Positions 1 to 7,449 of a stretch of 23,687 nt of DNA are shown here, one piece after another. How positions within the stretch are numbered: the first letter of the stretch is position 1; every line of letters starts with the position of its first letter. Source of the stretch: Candidatus Hermodarchaeota archaeon (GTDB lineage: Archaea; Asgardarchaeota; Hermodarchaeia; Hermodarchaeales; Hermodarchaeaceae). The notes beneath the pieces were generated by a model. That model did no database searches and was not told the DNA's origin. It worked only from the letters and a program-made list of their open reading frames with translations. The translations under genes and the position numbers were made by a program. The stretch is taken from NCBI GenBank assembly GCA_016839995.1, contig JAEOTD010000089.1, positions 1-23,687 of the forward strand, read 5' to 3'.

Positions 1-1929
1 GAGTTGAAGTTTATCGAAGCTCTTGAGCATTGAGACACTAAGATCCACGACAAAGATGATGGTGAGAGGTGTCCAGCTTTGGAACCGTTTTTCTCGAACG
101 TCAGATGGTTGAATGCGAATGCGAGGGGTTACTTGGAGTGCTGGGTCGGTGTGAAGTGCCGCTGCTTTGATAGTTGCGGGAATATGGATGTTTCGAGGTG
201 ACCCTTGAGGAAGACCTGACCCAAGAAGAACTCCACCTTCAGCTTGTCGAGAATGAATTGATCCAGCACGTCGCCCAACTTGGCGGATTGACCATTTTGG
301 AGCCCGTTGGCGTCCGAAATATCGGGGTTCGAGGAAGTCCTCAAAATCGAAGAGGGGTTTTCCTTCATCCATCCGGATTAAGGAAGGTGTTGAGACTGGC
401 GTACCCGATATAGTAGGTTGGGAAGAGGATTTCCCCCCTTTAGCAGGCGTAGTACTTGAGATGGGAGGTGCGGTGGATTCTCCACGATGCTTAGCTCGAC
501 GATATTGCCCTCTAGAATCCGGAGGACTATCACCCTGGGAGAGAGCAGGCATGACAGAGCCCGCTCGCCTTTGATAACGAAAAATCCGCTCAAGGAGCAA
601 AACGAGGCCTGCTGCCATTAAACCGCCAAAAAGGAAGTTAACAGGCGGTGGAAGCGGAAGAAGAAAACCAAAAGCCCCAGCCATAACGATGAAGAAACAC
701 ACAAACCCCGTATAGGAACAGCGTCCACCAGGACCTCTTCTAGGCGGGGTTCCAGAAAAACGCTCGCCGTCATGACTACTATCCAAGGGGTGATATTGTT
801 TGAATTTGCGAGTCAACTTTTGGCGATCATCTTTCAAAACCGGATCCTTATCTCTAGCCCGCGGTGTTTGCGTTTTTGCTTTTTTTCGTGCTTCTTTCAT
901 GATATTTTGAATTTCGTCTGTTGTTGGTGGTTCGAGTATGCCTCGTTGTCGGGTTCGATGACTCAGCGCAAGTGCGGCTACGATTTCAACGTCATCAGCC
1001 GTCACGGTGGTTCGTCCATCGAAGGCAGCGAACGCCATAGCTGTCCTTGCTATCACGATATCAGGGCGTGCTCCATCGACTTGGAGTTTAGTGGTCAAGG
1101 TTGCGATAACTTGCATGATTTCATCGGGAATTTCCACAGTTTTCATTCGTTCACGGGCTGCAGTGATATCTACCCGAAGTTTTTCCTCGTGATGAGCCCA
1201 TTTCTCTTGAAGGGCTTGTGGGTCCCTTTCAAAATCAATGTTAAGTTGGATGATTTCCACGCGTTCCTCGGTGGTGAAAGGTCGTTGAATTGCTACATGG
1301 AGTGGAAAGCGATCCAAGAGTTGTGGTCGGAGCTCTCCTTCTTCAGGATTCATGGATCCAATGAAAATGAATCGCGCTGGATGGCTCACAGAGATTCCTT
1401 CGCGTTCCACTACGTTAACGCCGGTTGCAGCAGAATCTAGGAGCGAGTCAACGATATGATCGGGCAGTAAGTTGACTTCATCGACATAAAGAATATTTTG
1501 GTTCGCATTGGCTAAAATCCCGAGCTTTAGTGCCGCCTCACCTTCACGGATAGCCCTTTCAACATCCAAGCTTCCAACTACGCGATCTTCCGTGGCGCTT
1601 AAGGGAAGATTGACCACTCGCATTTTCTGCATCTGCGTATTGAGTTTCTTGGTTTTTTCAAGTTTCACTGTACAAGTGGCACAAAGCCCTGTGGAGTCAT
1701 CAGGGGCACAGCGGAACTGGCAACCCTTCACAACAGGAATCTCTGGTAGAAGAGCCGCTAATGAACGAACTACCGTAGTTTTTCCAGTGCCTTTTGGACC
1801 GGTAATGAGCAATCCACCAATGCTGGGATTTATGGCATTTAGTAGGAGGGCTAGTTTCAACTCATCATGATTAACGAAAGCAGAAAAGGGAAGGACGCTG
1901 CGAATGCCGGGGGGTGCTTTCGGAGCCAA
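1..1929 (-). CDS. Mg-chelatase-like AAA+ ATPase / VWA protein with internal membrane hairpin (partial, C-terminus off window)
   Basis: The protein resembles fused ChlI/BchI (AAA+) and ChlD/BchD (VWA) subunits of magnesium or cobalt chelatase, or related AAA-VWA remodelling ATPases. Seen in 643 visible residues: Walker A GPKGTGKTT (44-52); a Cys-rich insert with C70, C74, C83 and C86, common in this family; Walker B ILYVDEVNLL (146-155); sensor 1 around N194 in GSMNPEEG; LLDRF with a candidate arginine finger near 207. A charged linker follows, then two hydrophobic segments (about 406-424 and 430-448), a Pro/Ser/Gly-rich low-complexity stretch, and finally the MIDAS motif DLSVS (629-633) right at the window edge. 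The only canonical start in the open frame before the ATPase is TTG at 1929, with GAGGT seven bases upstream. The frame is open to position 1. Membrane anchoring between the two domains is unusual. The substrate is unknown, and no tetrapyrrole gene lies in the window to support true chelatase function. Confidence 0.88.
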   Translation of the reverse strand, partial: MAPKAPPGIRSVLPFSAFVNHDELKLALLLNAINPSIGGLLITGPKGTGKTTVVRSLAALLPEIPVVKGCQFRCAPDDSTGLCATCTVKLEKTKKLNTQMQKMRVVNLPLSATEDRVVGSLDVERAIREGEAALKLGILANANQNILYVDEVNLLPDHIVDSLLDSAATGVNVVEREGISVSHPARFIFIGSMNPEEGELRPQLLDRFPLHVAIQRPFTTEERVEIIQLNIDFERDPQALQEKWAHHEEKLRVDITAARERMKTVEIPDEIMQVIATLTTKLQVDGARPDIVIARTAMAFAAFDGRTTVTADDVEIVAALALSHRTRQRGILEPPTTDEIQNIMKEARKKAKTQTPRARDKDPVLKDDRQKLTRKFKQYHPLDSSHDGERFSGTPPRRGPGGRCSYTGFVCFFIVMAGAFGFLLPLPPPVNFLFGGLMAAGLVLLLERIFRYQRRAGSVMPALSQGDSPPDSRGQYRRAKHRGESTAPPISSTTPAKGGKSSSQPTISGTPVSTPSLIRMDEGKPLFDFEDFLEPRYFGRQRAPKWSIRQVGRRAGSIHSRQAEGGVLLGSGLPQGSPRNIHIPATIKAAALHTDPALQVTPRIRIQPSDVREKRFQSWTPLTIIFVVDLSVSMLKSFDKLQL

Positions 1930-2040
1930 ACCAAGAACCTCTACACACCCTGTCTGTACTCCGCTTATAGAATTTTGGGAAGATGCACCAGTTAGAAGAA
2001 TCGAAAGGTGAAGTGTTTCTCAATTGGGCAAAGCTTTAGT

Positions 2041-2058
2041 CAAGGAGACGCCTCCTTG
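2041..2058 (+). promoter_or_regulatory. Perfect 7-bp inverted repeat covering the ribosome binding site of the DinB-like gene
   Basis: CAAGGAG (2041-2047), loop ACGC, CTCCTTG (2052-2058). The left arm contains the only Shine-Dalgarno-like AAGGAG before the ATG at 2064, 16 bases away, so in RNA the stem would hide it. No T-run follows, which argues against a terminator. A translational or operator role is inference. Confidence 0.4.
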
Positions 2059-2063
2059 TACTT

Positions 2064-2582
2064 ATGACAGCCCAACCACCCAAGGATATTCGAAGCGGGT
2101 TGACAGCAGCCTATGAGGCCGCCCGTGACCATCTTCAGTATATTGTTTCTGATCTCACTCCCGAGCAAGCTGCTCAGGAGCCTGCACGTGAATCCCGAAC
2201 CATACTGTATTATCTGACACACATTGCAAATTCGGAGCTTTATTGGCTGTCTGCTTCAGGGCGCAAAGTCGTTGTATATGCAAAAACAGTACCATTGGAT
2301 ATTGCTTTAGATCTGTTAGAAGACGTTCGAAAACGGATGCTCCGTGAGTTGAAAGATTGCCCCGAGGATGAATTGGTCTTCCAGCCACCGACTGAGAAAG
2401 AAAAACCCAGTTTGGGATGGGTAATTGCACAAATCACGCTTCACATGATGTACCACAGCGGCGAGATTATCTATGCTAGATATGCTGTGGGAGGATCTGA
2501 TTTGCCCAATGACGAACTCGAAGAATACTGGGGACAAATGATGACAGCCTTAACCCATCTCATATTCTTTGTGAAACAATAG
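2064..2582 (+). CDS. DinB/YfiT-like putative metal-dependent protein
   Basis: A 172-residue protein with the DinB-superfamily pattern: four predicted helices and three spaced histidines able to form the metal site, H53 (in LTHIANSELYW), H127 and H131 (in LHMMYHSGE). In bacteria this fold includes DNA-damage-inducible DinB proteins and thiol-dependent transferases that use bacillithiol, mycothiol or related cofactors; the substrate cannot be told from sequence. Length is typical. The ATG at 2064 follows a hairpin holding an AAGGAG. The gene is divergent from the chelatase-like gene (134 bp between starts) and convergent with the macrodomain gene (43 bp between stops), so it is probably transcribed alone. 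Confidence 0.8.
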   Translation: MTAQPPKDIRSGLTAAYEAARDHLQYIVSDLTPEQAAQEPARESRTILYYLTHIANSELYWLSASGRKVVVYAKTVPLDIALDLLEDVRKRMLRELKDCPEDELVFQPPTEKEKPSLGWVIAQITLHMMYHSGEIIYARYAVGGSDLPNDELEEYWGQMMTALTHLIFFVKQ

Positions 2583-2625
2583 CCCCAAATCCGTTCGTGA
2601 AATTTACGCTTGGTGTTAGCTCAAC

Positions 2626-3177
2626 CTATTCCGAGATAAGTCCATTGAAAGTGTCTTCAAAGATGGAGTAGGAAGCAGGGTCAAAAAGACAAAAAACGAT
2701 GCGTCGAAGAGTCGTGTTTGCTTCACGTACATAAGCTATAGTGATTTGTAGAATTATTTTGGCGGCACGTTCTTTGGGGAACCCAAAAATCCCTGTGCTG
2801 ATGGCAGGAATCGCTAGACTTCGCAGGCGTTTGTTATCAGCTAATTTGAGTGCAGTGTTGACAGCATTAGCAAGTTTTTGGTCTTCGTCACCCTCACCCC
2901 ATCGGGGACCAACAGCATGAATCACATAGCGCGCCTTGAGATTGCCACCAGTTGTGAGAACAGCGGTTCCCACAGAAGTTCCCCCGATATCGTCACATTC
3001 ACGTTGGATTGCGGGACCCCCCCGTCGCCGTATGGCTCCTGCAACTCCACCTCCCATCTGAAGCGATTCATTAGCGGCATTGACAATTGCATCAGTAGCT
3101 AGGTCTGTAATATCACCTTGGACGAGTTCAATGGTTACTTTGTTGATAACCCGCCGCATACTCCAACACCCATTCAA
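2626..3177 (-). CDS. Macrodomain protein (ADP-ribose / O-acetyl-ADP-ribose hydrolase type)
   Basis: A stand-alone macrodomain, the family that binds ADP-ribose and often removes it from proteins or hydrolyses O-acetyl-ADP-ribose. Seen in 183 residues: VQGDIT (19-24), NAANESL with the catalytic-type Asn (34-40), the glycine loop MGGGVAGAI (41-49), HAVGPRW (87-93) and the phosphate loop PAISTGIFGFP (124-134), in the order expected for MacroD/YmdB-like enzymes. An internal ATG at 3159 (residue 7) may be the true start, because homologues usually begin a few residues before the first beta strand; a GGAG lies only one base before it, while the upstream ATG at 3177 has no clear Shine-Dalgarno. It stands alone and is convergent with the DinB-like gene. 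Confidence 0.93.
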   Translation of the reverse strand: MNGCWSMRRVINKVTIELVQGDITDLATDAIVNAANESLQMGGGVAGAIRRRGGPAIQRECDDIGGTSVGTAVLTTGGNLKARYVIHAVGPRWGEGDEDQKLANAVNTALKLADNKRLRSLAIPAISTGIFGFPKERAAKIILQITIAYVREANTTLRRIVFCLFDPASYSIFEDTFNGLISE

Positions 3178-3269
3178 CCAACCAATATCAGCAAAAGCCT
3201 AACATCTCGGCTTAAAGGTTTCCCCTCAAAACTGTATCTCATTTGAAGGAACGAGAACCCGAGTCAAGG

Positions 3270-3950
3270 CTAGGGAATTAACGGACCCATTAACAGACCT
3301 GTTGCACCTGCAACAATAATTAATCCCCAAGACAGGAAGATGAGGAATAAACAGATGTAAAATACACTACGATGCCCTGGCGCATTGACAAGATTCAGAT
3401 GTTTATCTAGGTATTGAGTTTTGAAAGCTGTTCTCACGTAATATACTGCAGCTATACCCAATGGAACCCAAATAAGATCGATAATTGTCCAAATTGATCC
3501 AGAAAGAACTGCAGTTAATCCAGCTAATACGCCTCCAATCATGGCAAAGAGGTAGAAATCTGCAAGGACAAATCCTGCTGTTTCCCATATTACACCCGTG
3601 ACCATGGCACCAGGTTCTCCATATCGTTGTGATGTAAATCTCCGACCAAGATAACCTACAACATAGGCTTCAATCCCACGAACCGCAACGACTCCGGGAA
3701 TGTACACTGCGGGTAAACCTGCATAAGTGATGAGAAGACCTTTTCCAACGAGTTGTCCAATTACCGTGATAATAAGACCAATTTCAGGCCCATATAGAAT
3801 TGCTGAGGCAAAAATCAACACAGAAGACGCGTCAAGACTCCCTAGCGGAGTGGGGACCACAATGCTCGCATAGGATAACACAGCCATTAGGGCACTAAGG
3901 ATTCCAATAGTTGCCAGATACATTGACCGGGGGGAAGGTAATTCAGTCAT
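3270..3950 (-). CDS. ECF-transporter S-component-like membrane protein (possible thiamine-related vitamin transporter)
   Basis: A 226-residue integral membrane protein with about six hydrophobic segments. The region around LGSLDASSVLIFASAILYGP and IGQLVGKG resembles substrate-binding S-components of energy-coupling factor vitamin transporters, which bind the vitamin and rely on a shared ATPase module encoded elsewhere. The frame is open for 62 codons upstream, but that part has no membrane-protein character and overlaps the divergent gene. ATG at 3950 follows GAGGG with a seven-base spacer and begins MTELPSPR, so it is chosen. The divergent neighbour is a ThiN-domain gene sharing a promoter region with repeats; from that context thiamine or a precursor is the likely substrate, which is inference. 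No ATPase or T-component is in the window. Confidence 0.68.
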   Translation of the reverse strand: MTELPSPRSMYLATIGILSALMAVLSYASIVVPTPLGSLDASSVLIFASAILYGPEIGLIITVIGQLVGKGLLITYAGLPAVYIPGVVAVRGIEAYVVGYLGRRFTSQRYGEPGAMVTGVIWETAGFVLADFYLFAMIGGVLAGLTAVLSGSIWTIIDLIWVPLGIAAVYYVRTAFKTQYLDKHLNLVNAPGHRSVFYICLFLIFLSWGLIIVAGATGLLMGPLIP

Positions 3951-3980
3951 TGGGTTTCCCTCGAATGTATGGTTGTTGAC

Positions 3981-4041
3981 TTTTGAGTGCGTTGTTATAC
4001 GTGTTGTATATAAGACTTGTGTAAAACACGTAGACTCAAAA
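3981..4041. promoter_or_regulatory. Divergent promoter with TATA box inside nested inverted repeats
   Basis: Between the ECF-like gene and the ThiN gene lies a TATA box, TATATAA at 4007-4013, readable on both strands. It is framed by an inner inverted repeat, CGTGTT (4000-4005) with AACACG (4025-4030), and an outer one, TTTTGAGT (3981-3988) with ACTCAAAA (4034-4041). There is also an imperfect direct repeat, CGTTGTTATA (3990-3999) then CGTGTTGTATA (4000-4010). This is what a repressor operator at a shared promoter would look like. Archaeal thiamine genes are known to be controlled by the HTH-ThiN repressor ThiR in some lineages, but this site has not been matched to a ThiR motif here. Confidence 0.55.
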
Positions 4042-4089
4042 GGAAGAATTATCAAGAACCTGAATGGTTCCACCCAGTGAGGGTTTGTG

Positions 4090-4635
4090 ATGGCTGATAA
4101 TCCTGAAAAATTGATTAAACAGCTGCAGACAAGCATTACTGCCCTAGCCCGTACTCCGCATTTTCACCGGTTAATACCAGAAGTAGGAAGTAACTTCGTT
4201 TACTGTTTACTAAGTGCAACAAAGCCTTCGCAAGTAGCAGGACTGACCGGGCGCATTATCTTAGTACGGGGCAAACCAGAACCAGTTGGCGAAGTCGAGT
4301 TTGGCTGGGCGCCTTTCATGGGCCGAGTCATTCTCAAAGCGCACACTTTGAATAAATCTATTCAAGCAGCCATCGCATTGCGCTACTCAAATGAAATTGT
4401 TGAGGCAGCCAGGCGCGCGAAATTGCAAGTTGTAGGTTTTCGTCTTAATGAAAACACACCCATTCCCGAGTGTATGACACTTGCAGGATTAGAGAAATTC
4501 CGTTTTGTACCAGAAGTTCTTTTTGATTGGGGAGCTCATGGGGTGGAACCACTCGTAGTAGTATTTGGATCCACACCAAAGGTGATTACCCAAAGAGTAC
4601 AAGCGATTTTGAAGGAATTAGTTATTAATGAGTGA
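4090..4635 (+). CDS. thiN: Stand-alone ThiN domain protein (thiamine-phosphate synthase family)
   Basis: About 181 residues matching the archaeal ThiN domain, which condenses HMP-pyrophosphate with thiazole phosphate to form thiamine phosphate and is usually fused to ThiD (enzyme) or to an HTH (ThiR repressor). Seen: HRLIPEVGSNFVY (27-39, counted from the GTG at 4087), VAGLTGRIILVRG (50-62), EFGWAPFMGRVILKAH (71-86) and IALRYSNE (96-103), plus FDWGAHGVEPLVVVFG near the end. Neither ThiD nor an HTH is attached. In catalytic ThiN I expect a His in the GASxHxAR-like motif and a Met soon after; here Phe and His occupy those places, so catalysis is doubtful. ATG at 4090 has GAGGG six bases upstream; GTG at 4087 is the alternative. 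The end overlaps the methyltransferase start by 8 bp. Confidence 0.78.
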   Translation: MADNPEKLIKQLQTSITALARTPHFHRLIPEVGSNFVYCLLSATKPSQVAGLTGRIILVRGKPEPVGEVEFGWAPFMGRVILKAHTLNKSIQAAIALRYSNEIVEAARRAKLQVVGFRLNENTPIPECMTLAGLEKFRFVPEVLFDWGAHGVEPLVVVFGSTPKVITQRVQAILKELVINE

Positions 4636-5407
4636 TAATAGCGCACCAAACACCTCTAAGAAAGAAAGGAAGCACCAACTAGCGGTGAGTAGCGCATTCG
4701 GATCAATAGCTCCATTTTATGATATCTGGTACCGGTCACCTTTAGGAAGATATGTCTGGGCAGTTGAAACTGATGCAGTTGAGGCATCATTACCCCACCA
4801 AATCCATTGTGTAGCACTGGAGGTTGGCGTTGGAACCGGAATGGCTCTACCCCTTCTTCAAGATACGGCGTTACAACGCATTGGAATCGATTTTGCCTGG
4901 CAAATGCTTGGTAGAGCGCACCGAAAGACTGGCAATCAAGATAACGTGCATCTTGTCCTTGCTGACGGAACTTGGTTACCATTTCGCCAGGAATCTACTG
5001 GAATTGTATTGGGAATGACCGTGTTAGAATTCGTTGCGGATCGTGATGAATTCTTGCAAGAGATTCATCGATGCCTTCGTCCAGGGGGTAATCTCCTTCT
5101 CGGAGTTCTTACTTCTACTAATCTCTGGGCTCTAGAACGCCAAATACGCAATATAGCACAATCGGATATCTTTACGTTGGCAAGATTTCCCAGTCCTTGG
5201 CAGGTCCGTCGCTTGTTACATCAGAATGGATTTTCCTATGCAAAATATCGGGGCTCCGTCTATGCTCCACCATTCTCACCCTCAAAATGCCTTCCAGCAT
5301 TGAGACAGCTCGACAAGAAATTAGGTTCCCGATGGCTTAGCCGTGCCCTTGGAGCGTTTCTTGTATTTCATTCCCACCGGGCTAACTCTTTGAAATCCGA
5401 GAGGTGA
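4628..5407 (+). CDS. Class I SAM-dependent methyltransferase (UbiE/Methyltransf_11 type)
   Basis: A 259-residue Rossmann-fold methyltransferase. Seen: an N-terminal APFYDIWYRSPLGRY segment (28-42) typical of UbiE-like members, SAM motif I ALEVGVGTGMALP (63-75), an acidic residue ending strand 2 (RIGIDFAW), motif II-like LADGTWLPF, VLEFVADRDEF, and RCLRPGGNLLLGVL as motif III. The substrate is not identifiable. Its ATG lies inside the last codons of thiN (8-bp overlap), so the two are probably translationally coupled; a link to thiamine metabolism is context only. Its 3' end overlaps the convergent HypE-like gene by 26 bp. Confidence 0.9.
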   Translation: MSDNSAPNTSKKERKHQLAVSSAFGSIAPFYDIWYRSPLGRYVWAVETDAVEASLPHQIHCVALEVGVGTGMALPLLQDTALQRIGIDFAWQMLGRAHRKTGNQDNVHLVLADGTWLPFRQESTGIVLGMTVLEFVADRDEFLQEIHRCLRPGGNLLLGVLTSTNLWALERQIRNIAQSDIFTLARFPSPWQVRRLLHQNGFSYAKYRGSVYAPPFSPSKCLPALRQLDKKLGSRWLSRALGAFLVFHSHRANSLKSER

Positions 5408-6374
5408 AGCGCGTATACGGATCTTCCCCAGGTTCAAGGCGCCGCGATTCTTCGTCAGTTTCGATGAGAATCTGCTTCTTTTTCGTAAACACACCGATTG
5501 CCGAAGATTTTCGATCCAACCGGTTACAAATCTTGAGAACAGCGTTGGCATACTCAGAGTTAGTGACTATCAGAAAACTTCCAAAGGAAGAGCAATAGAA
5601 TGGATCCCACCCCAAATAGTCGAAGAGCTGAAGACTAGGTTCATCCCAAGGGATACTATCTTGTTGAACTGTGATTCCACGACCAGTTGCTTTTTGGAGT
5701 TCAAATAATGCGGTGGCTAATCCCCCTTCAGCCATATCATGTAAGAGTATAATTTCTTCTTTCGGGAGGGTTTTGATTAGGGGGGCAACTGAGAAGGGCA
5801 TCAAGTCGTTGGCAAGCTCTTCGCGTTGGGACCGGGAAAGAATCGATTCAACTGTGGAAGGTTCGACATTAGCTAGAAACCACAAGGTTTCTCGAGCAAT
5901 TGGTCCTACTGCGATGAGAACGTCGCCAGGATTAACTTGTGGTTCAGGGATAGCTTCATCGGATAAGATTCCAAAACAAGTCGATGCAATGAGTGGGATT
6001 TGGAGTCCATCGTACCCGCCTGTGTGCCCTCCAATCACTTTCAGATTGAGTTGTTCGGCTTCGTGACCCAACTGTTTCATGGTTGCGGTGAGCCAGTCCT
6101 CTTCGGTATTAGGTGGATAGTAGACCCCAATTGAGAGATATTGAGGAGTTGCCCAAGCCATGGCAACATCTGTTGCTGAGTAGTGAACAGCAAAGAACCC
6201 GTAGAATTGGAGTGGTACACCAAGAACAGGATCTGAGGCTACAACCACGTTCCCCTCAATTTTCGTTGACCCATAATCCAGTAACACTAATCTCTGATCC
6301 TCAACACGAGGTAAGTGGGGAAAAACGAGACGCTCCAACTCTGTTAATGACAATTTTCCTTTAGGAAGAGTCAT
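5382..6374 (-). CDS. AIR synthase (PurM)/HypE-like ATP-binding protein
   Basis: A 330-residue protein of the PurM/HypE/ThiL/SelD superfamily. Seen: an N-terminal nucleotide-binding region with ASDPV (46-50), HYSATDVAMAWATP (64-77), IGGHTGG (114-120), and the C-terminal-domain motif HDMAEGGLATALFEL (212-226), equivalent to HypE HDPTRGGLA. It ends SRISKS and lacks the C-terminal Cys that true HypE uses to carry the cyano group, and no other hyp or hydrogenase gene is nearby. It is best called an AIR-synthase-related protein of unknown substrate. The ATG at 6374 has GAGGTG eight bases upstream. It follows the EamA gene by 54 bp on the same strand and could be the last gene of the run that begins with korD. 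Confidence 0.85.
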   Translation of the reverse strand: MTLPKGKLSLTELERLVFPHLPRVEDQRLVLLDYGSTKIEGNVVVASDPVLGVPLQFYGFFAVHYSATDVAMAWATPQYLSIGVYYPPNTEEDWLTATMKQLGHEAEQLNLKVIGGHTGGYDGLQIPLIASTCFGILSDEAIPEPQVNPGDVLIAVGPIARETLWFLANVEPSTVESILSRSQREELANDLMPFSVAPLIKTLPKEEIILLHDMAEGGLATALFELQKATGRGITVQQDSIPWDEPSLQLFDYLGWDPFYCSSFGSFLIVTNSEYANAVLKICNRLDRKSSAIGVFTKKKQILIETDEESRRLEPGEDPYTRFTSRISKS

Positions 6375-6428
6375 GATGTTGCCACCTCAGAGGAATCTGC
6401 AGCGTAGAAGGTTATAACGAATACGGTT

Positions 6429-7397
6429 CTAGGCGGAGTCGGCTTCAGAATGATTTGCAGTGGTTGTATTCTCACGGAACCGAGGTTCTAATGCAATAAG
6501 GATTGTCGCGAGAAAAATCAAAGCGGCTCCAATTGCTTGCCAAAATGCCACAGGCTGCCCAAGGAAGATAAAGCCAAAAAAGGTTGCACTGATTGGATCT
6601 AATAACAGTATGATTGAGGCAGCTGAGGCATCGATTTTTTCTACACCTACGTTCGTGAGCATATAGGGTATAGCGGTGGCAATTAATCCAAAACCAAGTA
6701 AGAGTAACCAAGCATGGAGGGGCAAGAGAAGTTGGAATCCGACAACGCGGGAATCGCTGACAAATAGACTGACGATAAAGTAGATTGGCACCATCCAGAG
6801 CATGGCAAAAAAGTACCCCCAAAAGGTAGTCACTGATGGACGATACCCCTCATGACCACTCCATTTGCGACCTAAGACCATGTAGATCGCCGCAAACACT
6901 GCATTGGATAGCGCTAAGAAGATTCCCGCTAGGGGTACTGCAATTACGTAGGGAAATATTGGAAGCGATACAATAACTGCACCAGCAATTGAAAGAGGGA
7001 CTGCTATGAGTCGAATACGAGTAAAGGGTTCCTGAAGGAATAAGCGTCCTAAAATGAGAGTTATCGCAGGATACAGATAGGTTAGAGAAACGGCAACCAC
7101 GACGGGCGTTCCGATTGCGATGGAGGTGATATAGACAATAAGTCCCAGTGCAACGCCAATTAATCCGTAGACAATGAAGTGTGTGAGATGTTTTCGCTGT
7201 ATGGTGATATTACGAAAGGAATAGACGACACCAAGCCCGATGAAAAGATACAATACGGTAAAACTTGTCCGGAAAAACGCTTGTTGGAGAGAAGACACCC
7301 CAAGTTGAGTCAAATAGAAAGAGAAAACGGCGATACTCCCAAAACAAACAGCAGCGACTATTAAACTCGCATAGCTTTTTTTCAGAGAGTTAGTCAT
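6429..7397 (-). CDS. EamA/DMT-family transporter
   Basis: A 322-residue membrane protein of the drug/metabolite transporter superfamily with two EamA repeats and about ten predicted membrane helices. The first repeat ends near residue 145 (a hydrophobic block around IRLIAVPLSIAGAVIVSL) and the second near residue 305 (FWQAIGAALIFLATILIAL). The typical PVVVAVSLTYLYPAITLILG segment closes the first repeat, and ASAASIILLLDPISATFFGF is the matching part of the second. Members export amino acids, nucleosides or other metabolites; the substrate cannot be read from sequence. It starts 52 bp after the korC stop on the same strand. A short charged tail follows the last helix. Confidence 0.93.
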   Translation of the reverse strand: MTNSLKKSYASLIVAAVCFGSIAVFSFYLTQLGVSSLQQAFFRTSFTVLYLFIGLGVVYSFRNITIQRKHLTHFIVYGLIGVALGLIVYITSIAIGTPVVVAVSLTYLYPAITLILGRLFLQEPFTRIRLIAVPLSIAGAVIVSLPIFPYVIAVPLAGIFLALSNAVFAAIYMVLGRKWSGHEGYRPSVTTFWGYFFAMLWMVPIYFIVSLFVSDSRVVGFQLLLPLHAWLLLLGFGLIATAIPYMLTNVGVEKIDASAASIILLLDPISATFFGFIFLGQPVAFWQAIGAALIFLATILIALEPRFRENTTTANHSEADSA

Positions 7398-7449
7398 CCA
7401 AACCCGCTCGATTTTTCAATCATAAATTCAAAGGTTGAACCTAAGGCGT

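Noticed and set aside
772..1440. A 222-codon plus-strand open frame, with others at 174-413 and 1508-1870
   Set aside because: They are antisense to the chelatase-like gene, whose motifs are unmistakable on the minus strand; the plus-strand translations are Cys/Ser/Phe-rich with no family signature.
3951..4136. Upstream extension of the ECF-like gene to 4136
   Set aside because: It would cross the divergent promoter and the thiN start; the good Shine-Dalgarno is at ATG 3950.
5382..6374. Calling the gene true hypE (hydrogenase maturation)
   Set aside because: The C-terminal Cys needed for cyano transfer is absent and no hyp or hydrogenase gene is nearby.
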